DNA from: DATARH01 sp050246595
Lineage (GTDB): Bacteria > Pseudomonadota > Alphaproteobacteria > ATCC43930 > CGMCC-115725
Assembly (NCBI GenBank): GCA_050246595.1
Contig: JBFWVT010000122.1
Span: 1-10,269, forward strand
Length of the DNA: 10,269 nucleotides
Direction: 5' to 3'
Positions 5,816-10,269 of the stretch are shown piece by piece (the stretch's first letter is position 1; the number at the start of each line of letters is the position of its first letter). A program made the position numbers and the translations under genes. The notes below the pieces were generated by a model. It worked only from the letters and a program-made list of their open reading frames with translations, ran no database searches and was not told where the DNA came from.

Positions 5816-6612
5816 TAGTACGGCCGACGGTCGAGCGGCGCATGCGGCTGCGCCAAACCATCCACCGGGATGTTGCGGCCGTTGATCCAATAGGCGCGCG
5901 GCGACGCGGCGAACACGATCACATCAGCGACTTCCTCGGCGGTGCCGAGCCGGCCCATCGGAAAACCATGGCGCATGTAATCGTCGAAATACTCCGGGTT
6001 GGCGAGCCGGTAGCGGTCCCAGCCGCTGCCCTCGACCAATATCGAGCCCGGGGAGATGGTGTTGACGCGAATACCGTAGGGCACGAACTCCAGCGCCCAA
6101 CGCTCGGTGTCGAAAATCAGCGCCGCTTTAGCCGCACCGTATTGCCCGGACACTGCGAGCTGTGGCGTCCAGCCGGAGATCGATGCGATGTTGACCACCG
6201 CGGCTCCCGACCGGCCTTTCATATGCGGCAAAGCGAGCCGCATCATTCGCACGGTTTGTATCAGGTTGCGTTCCAGTGCGCCGCGCCAGTCCTCATCGCT
6301 GCTGTCCGCGATGCGCGCTCCGCCGCCCCCGCCACTCACGTTGTTGACGAGGATATCGATGCCGCCATAAGCGCTGACGGCGGCATCGATCAGGCGGGCC
6401 GCTTGATCGGAATCCCCGACATCAGCGGCTTGAGCTGCAACTTCGCCGCCCGTCCGGCGCAGCGCAGCCTCCGCCTCGCGCAACTGCTCGGCCGAGCGCG
6501 CCGACAGCATGATGCGGCAGCCTTCGGCAGCAAACGCCTTGGCGCTCGCCAATCCGATGCCCCGGCTCGACCCGGTAATCAGGACGACCTTGCCAGCCAG
6601 TTTGAGATCCAT
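5815..6612 (-). CDS. Classical short-chain dehydrogenase/reductase (SDR)
   Basis: A 265-residue NAD(P)-dependent alcohol/ketone oxidoreductase, probably cytoplasmic and tetrameric like most of the family. TGSSRGIG at 13-20 is the cofactor loop, D64 follows the adenine-pocket strand, and NNVSG at 90-94 replaces the usual NNAG. N116 is the structural Asn, and Ser144, Tyr158 and Lys162 (IASISG ... YGAAK) form the catalytic set. RVNTISPGSI follows. SARS at 37-40 (Arg39) hints at NADP(H). ATG 6612 is chosen because GGGGAG lies 7 nt upstream; the longer start at 6681 would overlap the Rid gene and add an atypical leader. It lies 35 nt after the upstream Rid gene, so it is likely in the same operon. 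The stop codon is built by the IS junction: TAC-TAG now, TAC-TAA before insertion. The run GGGGG at 94-98 is unusual but in frame. Substrate unknown; a ketone from the DgdA reaction is one guess. Confidence 0.9.
   Translation of the reverse strand: MDLKLAGKVVLITGSSRGIGLASAKAFAAEGCRIMLSARSAEQLREAEAALRRTGGEVAAQAADVGDSDQAARLIDAAVSAYGGIDILVNNVSGGGGGARIADSSDEDWRGALERNLIQTVRMMRLALPHMKGRSGAAVVNIASISGWTPQLAVSGQYGAAKAALIFDTERWALEFVPYGIRVNTISPGSILVEGSGWDRYRLANPEYFDDYMRHGFPMGRLGTAEEVADVIVFAASPRAYWINGRNIPVDGLAQPHAPLDRRPY
5816..5817. repeat. TA target-site duplication, right copy
   Basis: TA pairs with the TA at 4945-4946. On the minus strand these bases are the first two of the SDR stop codon. Confidence 0.75.
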
Positions 6613-6647
6613 GCCGCCACTCCCCGAACGCAGATTGCCGAGCCGGC

Positions 6648-7054
6648 TTAAGACGGGCTTTGCCCCGCGAGAGCAATGCACTCGATCTCGACGCCGTTGC
6701 CGAGCTGCAAAGCGCAGGTGGCGCGCGCCGGTGGATCGGTCGGGAAGAACTCGCTATAGACCGGGTTCATGTTCTCGTACTCGAGCATCGAATAGATCAG
6801 CACGTTGACCTTGACCACTTTGGCGAGCGAGGAGCCGGCCGCCTCCAGCAGTTCGCCGATATTGGTCAGGATCTGTCGCGTCTGCGCCGCGACCGTGCCG
6901 TGCGCCCGCGCACCGGTTGCCGGATCGATTGCCGCCATGCCGGAAACAACGACGAAGTCGCCGCCTCGTACGGCGGGCGACAGCGGCAAGCCGAATTTCT
7001 GCGCTTGGTCGAGCGCCGGGTTCTTGGCTCGATCACCTGCCGGGACAGAGTCAT
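6648..7054 (-). CDS. Rid-family protein (RidA/YjgF/UK114), apparent 1-nt deletion near the 5' end
   Basis: Rid proteins hydrolyse reactive enamines and imines released by PLP enzymes and amino-acid oxidases. The core (VVVSGMAAIDPATGA, then TRQILTNIGELLEAAGSSL and VVKVNVLIYSM) and the C-terminal PPARATCALQLGNGVEIECIA fit the family. The Arg in PPAR matches the catalytic Arg105 of E. coli RidA and the Glu of VEIE matches Glu120. In the main frame the only recognised start is TTG 6989, but coding continues upstream as VPAGDRAKNPALDQAQKFG with no ATG, GTG or TTG. ATG 7054, with GAGGG 7 nt upstream, opens MTL in another frame. One extra base after CTG would join them into a protein of about 135 residues. 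The ribosome site overlaps the end of the preceding Rid gene, suggesting coupling. It is either a real lesion or a sequence error. Confidence 0.75.
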
Positions 7055-7064
7055 TTCGATACCC

Positions 7065-7461
7065 TCACCCCTTCCATGCCGCGGCGGTCACATCGAGCAT
7101 GACCTTGAACCCGGTCTCGATCTGCACGCTCATCACGGTGCGGGCCGGCGGCGCGTTCGGGACGTATTGCCGGTAGACGCGGCTCAGCACGTCATACTCG
7201 ACGCGGTCATAGATTATCGCGTGGACCTGCACGATGCGGTCCAGCGACGACCCCGCCGATTCCAGCAGCAGTTTCAGGTTTTCGAAGATGCGACGCGCTT
7301 CGCTGGTCACTGTGCCGCGCTCGCGCTCGCCGGTCTCCGGGTTGATCGCCACCATGCCCGAGCAGAAGATCAGGCCGCTGGCCCGAATGGCCGGGCTGGT
7401 AGTGGCCGTATTCCCGGCCCAGATCGAGGCCGGGCACCGGTGCAGGAATGACAGCCCGCAT
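7065..7461 (-). CDS. Second Rid-family protein, apparent 1-nt insertion near codon 21
   Basis: First gene of the leftward operon. ATG 7461 has a perfect AGGAGG 5 nt upstream and encodes MRAVIPAPVPGLDLGREYGH. The Rid fold then continues in another frame: SPAIRASGLIFCSGMVAINP, the helix EARRIFENLKLLLESAGSSL, VQVHAIIYDRVEYD and PPARTVMSVQIETGFKVML. Removing one C from TACCAGC (about 7400) gives GHYSPAIRA and a continuous protein of about 131 residues. The PPAR Arg (RidA Arg105 position) is kept, but the residue matching Glu120 appears to be Met (KVMLD). It is therefore a diverged Rid subfamily and may not be a standard enamine deaminase. It shares the AGSSL and PPAR motifs with the next gene, so the two are likely an old tandem duplication. 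It faces the amidohydrolase across a 100-bp gap. Confidence 0.75.
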
Positions 7462-7561
7462 GGCAACCTCCTATCTACCCGGCCGCACGAGCGAGCCCGT
7501 CGGCGTGAGGCTCCAAAAAGCGTAGCATGCCGCAAAGGCAAAAAGTTCGTGGGATGGGAGC
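7462..7561. promoter_or_regulatory. Divergent intergenic region, probable back-to-back promoters
   Basis: This 100-bp gap separates the leftward Rid-SDR genes from the rightward amidohydrolase-dgdA genes, so promoters for both must lie in or near it. The part near 7510-7545 is A-rich (CCAAAAAGCG and GGCAAAAAGTT), softer than the surrounding GC-rich DNA. I could not place convincing -35/-10 hexamers or a clear operator palindrome. For the rightward gene, GGGA at 7551-7554 is the likely ribosome site. Confidence 0.5.
7467..7472 (-). promoter_or_regulatory. Perfect Shine-Dalgarno site deciding the start of the first Rid gene
   Basis: The minus strand reads AGGAGG followed by TTGCC and ATG 7461. 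This fixes the true start in a frame different from most of the gene, which is the main evidence for the frameshift. Confidence 0.8.
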
Positions 7562-8791
7562 ATGAGCAAGATCGAGGCGTTCCTGACCAACTGCCGCCTT
7601 GCCGATGGTCGGCTTGTCGATATCGGCATCGTCGGCAGCAAGATCGTGACGGTTGGTGAAGGCGCGGCTGCATCCTCAAACAGTATGCCAGCGCTCGACA
7701 TCGGCGGTGATCTCGTGTTGCCGGGGCTGGTCGATGGCCACATGCATCTCGACAAGACGCTGACCGGCTTGCCGTGGATGGGCCACGCGGCAGGCCCGAC
7801 GCGCATGAGCCGCATCAAAACCGACAAAAAGATCCTGCCCTACTTGCCGCTGTCGACAGAGGAACGTGCCGGCAACCTGATCCGCGAATGCGTCGCGCGC
7901 GGCACGACGCATCTCCGCACCCATGTCGACATTGATCTCGAAAGCGGTCTTGCCAAACTGGACGGGGTGCTTGCCGCCCGCGAGCGCTATCGCGACGGGG
8001 TGACGGTTCAGATTGTGGCCTTCCCGCAAAGCGGCGTGATGCGATGCCCAGGCGTTCTCGACCTGCTCGACGCGGCCGTCCGGAACGGGGCCGATCTGGT
8101 CGGCGGCATCGATCCGCTGGAAATCGATCGCGATCCCAAGGGACAGCTCGACGGCATCTTCGAGATCGCGGCGCGGCACGGAGTCGGGCTCGACATCCAC
8201 CTGCACGAGCCGGGCGAGATGGGCCTTTTCAATGTCCAGGAGATCTGTGCCCGCACCAAGGCGCTCGGGCTCAGCGGCAAGGTGACGATCAGCCACGGTT
8301 TCTGCCTCGGCGGCATCACCGAGCGGAAAGCGGCAGAGGCCGCGCAAACGATGGCCGAGGCGGGCGTCGCGCTGGTCACGCACGGCGCCGGCGGACTGAC
8401 CATGCCGCCAATCGATATGCTGCGCGGCGCCGGCGTGCTGGTGTTCGCCGGTAACGACGACATCCGCGACACCTGGTCCCCGTACGGCACCGGCGACCTG
8501 CTGGAACGAGCGGCGATCATCGGCTGGAAAGGCGACTTCCGGCGCGACGGCCAGGTGGAGGTCGCCTTCGATCTGATCAGTGCCGCCGGCGCACAGGCGC
8601 TTGGCATCGCTGATTACGGCGTCGCGGTCGGCGCGGCGGCCAATCTGTTCACAATCGCTGCGAGCTGCGTTGCCGAAGCCGTCGCCGCTCATCCGCCGCG
8701 CAGACTGGTCCTTTTCGATGGCAAGGTCGTTGCCCAAGACGGGTCCTTTCTAGCGGTGCCAATAGCGATTGCGGGCGAGGCCTCGGCCTGA
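7562..8791 (+). CDS. Amidohydrolase-superfamily enzyme, cytosine deaminase (CodA)-like
   Basis: A 409-residue metal-dependent hydrolase of the cytosine deaminase/isopropylammelide amidohydrolase group, acting on a C-N bond of a ring or exocyclic amine. Metal ligands and catalytic residues are in order: His60 and His62 (GHMHLDK), His213 with Glu216 in H-x-x-E (IHLHEPG), His245 (SHGF) and Asp299 (GNDDIRDTWSPYG). These match CodA His61, His63, His214, Glu217, His246 and Asp313. The N- and C-terminal strands (residues 1-55 and about 355-405) form the usual beta-sandwich. It has no signal peptide, so it is cytoplasmic. ATG 7562 has GGGA 7 nt upstream. It is first in a rightward operon, 34 nt before dgdA. 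The group is broad, so true cytosine deamination is unproven; the setting suggests a nitrogen heterocycle or cyclic amide whose product feeds DgdA. Confidence 0.88.
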   Translation: MSKIEAFLTNCRLADGRLVDIGIVGSKIVTVGEGAAASSNSMPALDIGGDLVLPGLVDGHMHLDKTLTGLPWMGHAAGPTRMSRIKTDKKILPYLPLSTEERAGNLIRECVARGTTHLRTHVDIDLESGLAKLDGVLAARERYRDGVTVQIVAFPQSGVMRCPGVLDLLDAAVRNGADLVGGIDPLEIDRDPKGQLDGIFEIAARHGVGLDIHLHEPGEMGLFNVQEICARTKALGLSGKVTISHGFCLGGITERKAAEAAQTMAEAGVALVTHGAGGLTMPPIDMLRGAGVLVFAGNDDIRDTWSPYGTGDLLERAAIIGWKGDFRRDGQVEVAFDLISAAGAQALGIADYGVAVGAAANLFTIAASCVAEAVAAHPPRRLVLFDGKVVAQDGSFLAVPIAIAGEASA

Positions 8792-8816
8792 ACCGGTTTC
8801 GGTTTGCCAGCGATGC

Positions 8817-8821
8817 GGAGG
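8817..8821 (+). promoter_or_regulatory. Ribosome binding site of dgdA
   Basis: GGAGGTGA, a long anti-16S match, starts at 8817 and precedes ATG 8826 by 4 nt. It selects the tandem ATGATG over the upstream in-frame ATG at 8769, which lies inside the amidohydrolase gene. Confidence 0.75.
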
Positions 8822-8825
8822 TGAA

Positions 8826-10157
8826 ATGATGGAAAACCACGGTTCAAGGGATGCGGAGTTTTGGCAGCGAGCTCGGCGTCACCTTCTGAAATATGGCGGC
8901 GAGTTCGTCGACTTCGTGCCCGTCCGGGCCGAGGGTGCGTTTCTCTACGATGCCGCCGGGCGCCGGGTGCTGGACTTTACCTCGGGCCAGATGAGCGCGG
9001 TGCTCGGCCATTCGCATCCCGAGATCGTGGCGGCGGTGCGCGACGGCATCGGCCGGCTCGATCACCTGTTCTCCTCGATGCTCAGCCGGCCGGTCGTCGA
9101 TCTCGCCGAGGCTTTGGCGGGACTGGTGCCGGAATTGCCCAAGGTCATGCTGCTGTCCACCGGGGGCGAGGCCAACGAGGCGGCCATCAAGCTCGCGAAG
9201 CTGGTTACAGGCGGCTGGGAGGTGGTGGGGTTTGCACAGTCATGGCACGGCATGACCGGCGCGGCCGCCTCGGCCACCTACAAGGCAGGACGCCGCGGCT
9301 ACGGTCCGATGGCGGCGGGCTGCTTCGCCATCCCGGCGCCGAACCCCTATCGCCCCCGTTTTCCGGGCGTCGATTGGCGGGCCGAGCTCGACGACAGTTT
9401 TGATCTGCTGGACCGGCAAAGCACGGGCAACCTCGCGGCCTTCATCGCCGAGCCGATCCTCAGCAGCGGCGGTATTATCGAGTTGCCGCAGGGATATCTT
9501 GCCGCCCTGAAGCAGAAATGCGTCGAACGCGGGATGCTGCTGATCCTCGACGAAGCACAGACCGGGATGGGCCGCACCGGCACGATGTTCGCGTTCGAGC
9601 GCGATGGGGTGGTGCCGGATATCCTGGTGCTTTCAAAGACGCTTGGCGCCGGGCTGCCTTTGGCAGCGGTCATGACCACTGACGCGATTTCACGGACGGC
9701 CGACGAGCGCGGCTTTCTTTTCTACACCACGCACGTGAACGACCCGTTGCCGGCAGCGGTCGGACTGAAGGTCATCGAGGTGGTGCAGCGCGACCGGTTG
9801 GCGGGCCGCGCCGCCGAGTTGGGCGAACGCCTCAAACGGGGCCTGCGCGCGCTACAGCAACGATACGGCTGCATCGGCGACGTGCGCGGGCGGGGTTTAC
9901 TGCTCGGGATGGAATTCGAGACAATCGACCGGAGCGAGAAGCATTCGGCACGCGCGCTCTCGGATGCGGTTACCGACAACGCGCTGAAGCTCGGTCTCAG
10001 CGCCAATATCGTGCGCGCCGGGTCATCCGAGGGGGTGATGCGCATCGCCCCGCCATTGACGGCCACCGAGCCCGAAATCGATCTTGGTCTGGAACTCTTG
10101 GGTGCGGCGCTCGAACAGACGCTCCGGCAATCGCCGCGCGTGCGCGCTGCGGAATAG
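8826..10157 (+). CDS. dgdA: 2,2-dialkylglycine decarboxylase (class III PLP aminotransferase)
   Basis: DgdA decarboxylates 2,2-dialkylglycines such as 2-aminoisobutyrate or isovaline to a ketone and CO2, then transfers the amino group to pyruvate, giving L-alanine (EC 4.1.1.64). This 443-residue protein follows the Burkholderia cepacia enzyme (433 residues) closely as I recall it: DFTSGQMSAVLGH with Gln55 (DgdA Gln52), FSSMLSRPVVDLA, SWHGMTGAAASATY with Trp140 (Trp138), DEAQTG with Asp242 and Gln245, LSKTLGAGLPLA with the PLP lysine Lys271 (Lys272), FYTTHVNDPLPAAVGL, and MRIAPPLT with the carboxylate-binding Arg. Keeping Gln55 and Trp140 favours the decarboxylase over a plain aminotransferase. 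ATG 8826 follows GGAGGTGA; the longer start at 8769 is unsupported. It is cytoplasmic, between the amidohydrolase (34 nt) and an SDR (52 nt), likely one operon. Substrate range is inferred, not shown. Confidence 0.92.
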   Translation: MMENHGSRDAEFWQRARRHLLKYGGEFVDFVPVRAEGAFLYDAAGRRVLDFTSGQMSAVLGHSHPEIVAAVRDGIGRLDHLFSSMLSRPVVDLAEALAGLVPELPKVMLLSTGGEANEAAIKLAKLVTGGWEVVGFAQSWHGMTGAAASATYKAGRRGYGPMAAGCFAIPAPNPYRPRFPGVDWRAELDDSFDLLDRQSTGNLAAFIAEPILSSGGIIELPQGYLAALKQKCVERGMLLILDEAQTGMGRTGTMFAFERDGVVPDILVLSKTLGAGLPLAAVMTTDAISRTADERGFLFYTTHVNDPLPAAVGLKVIEVVQRDRLAGRAAELGERLKRGLRALQQRYGCIGDVRGRGLLLGMEFETIDRSEKHSARALSDAVTDNALKLGLSANIVRAGSSEGVMRIAPPLTATEPEIDLGLELLGAALEQTLRQSPRVRAAE

Positions 10158-10209
10158 AATGGCGGAGACGCCCTGGTCATTTGCCGACCAATTCTGCGGG
10201 AGGACAGCA

Positions 10210-10269
10210 ATGAACCGGCTCGACGGCAAGGTCGCCCTGATCTCGGGCGCGGCGCGCGGTATCGGGGCC
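10210..10269 (+). CDS. Short-chain dehydrogenase/reductase, 5' fragment running off the window
   Basis: The visible 20 codons read MNRLDGKVALISGAARGIGA. GKVALISG is the first SDR strand and SGAARGIG the TGxxxGxG cofactor loop, with Ser for Thr. ATG 10210 has GGGAGG about 6 nt upstream. An in-frame ATG at 10159 would add 17 residues but lacks a clear ribosome site. It lies 52 nt after dgdA, so it is probably cotranscribed and may act on the ketone or alcohol side of the pathway. The catalytic Tyr-Lys part is outside the window. Confidence 0.85.
   Translation, partial: MNRLDGKVALISGAARGIGA

Noticed and set aside
6613..6681. Longer SDR start at 6681 adding 23 residues
   Set aside because: It would overlap the preceding Rid gene, the leader does not resemble SDR N-termini, and ATG 6612 has a good GGGGAG site.
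7676..8737. 353-codon minus-strand frame opposite the amidohydrolase
   Set aside because: The plus strand carries all amidohydrolase metal ligands in order. The minus frame has no domain pattern.
8769..8825. Longer dgdA start at 8769
   Set aside because: It begins inside the amidohydrolase coding region, and the extra 19 residues are out of register with DgdA. GGAGGTGA directly precedes ATG 8826.
1..10269. CRISPR array, tRNA, rRNA, phage or defence genes
   Set aside because: No regularly spaced repeats, tRNA-like arms, or integrase, capsid, nuclease or toxin motifs were seen. The only mobile element is the IS at 4947-5815.

Overview
The window is GC-rich, densely coded DNA, probably from an alphaproteobacterium. 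That is a guess from three things: high GC with strong G/C third-position bias, an IS5-family (IS427-group-like) element, and gene families common in Rhizobiales and Rhodospirillales. There are no rRNA, tRNA or CRISPR features. The layout looks like two functional blocks joined by a decayed, IS-scarred stretch.

Block 1 (about 120-3554, all minus strand) reads as a lipid-linked sugar and glycan module. In transcription order it holds a GT-B-like glycosyltransferase (3554-2376), a class I SAM methyltransferase (about 2310-1555), an ArnC/GtrB-like membrane GT2 glycosyltransferase (1515-466) and a four-helix ArnE/SMR-like carrier (455-120). The likely logic is that the GT2 charges undecaprenyl phosphate with a sugar, the small membrane protein helps flip it, and the other two enzymes transfer and methylate sugars of an envelope polymer.

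The middle (3638-6612) holds an Ldh_2-family oxidoreductase (4657-3638, minus) with both usual active-site histidines replaced. Next comes a plus-strand nitroreductase remnant made of its start fused out of frame to its C-terminal region (4770-4946). Then there is an 869-bp IS5-family element (4947-5815) flanked by a TA duplication. Its transposase carries a TGG-to-TGA nonsense change and has lost the first catalytic Asp. The element landed inside the stop codon of the neighbouring SDR gene (6612-5815) and merely changed TAA to TAG.

Block 2 (5815-10269) is a catabolic-looking cluster around a divergent intergenic region (7462-7561). Leftward run two RidA/Rid-family genes and the SDR. Rightward run a cytosine-deaminase-like amidohydrolase, a convincing 2,2-dialkylglycine decarboxylase (dgdA), and the first 20 codons of another SDR that runs off the window. 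My inferred pathway is that the amidohydrolase opens or deaminates a cyclic N-compound and DgdA decarboxylates and transaminates an alpha,alpha-dialkyl amino acid to a ketone. The SDRs would process the ketone or alcohol, and the Rid proteins would clear imines and enamines. The substrate is unknown.

Three short genes (the methyltransferase and both Rid genes) have conserved N-terminal coding sequence in a different frame from the best ATG. Each is explained by a single-base indel near the 5' end. These are either real lesions or sequence errors, and reads should be checked before treating the genes as broken.
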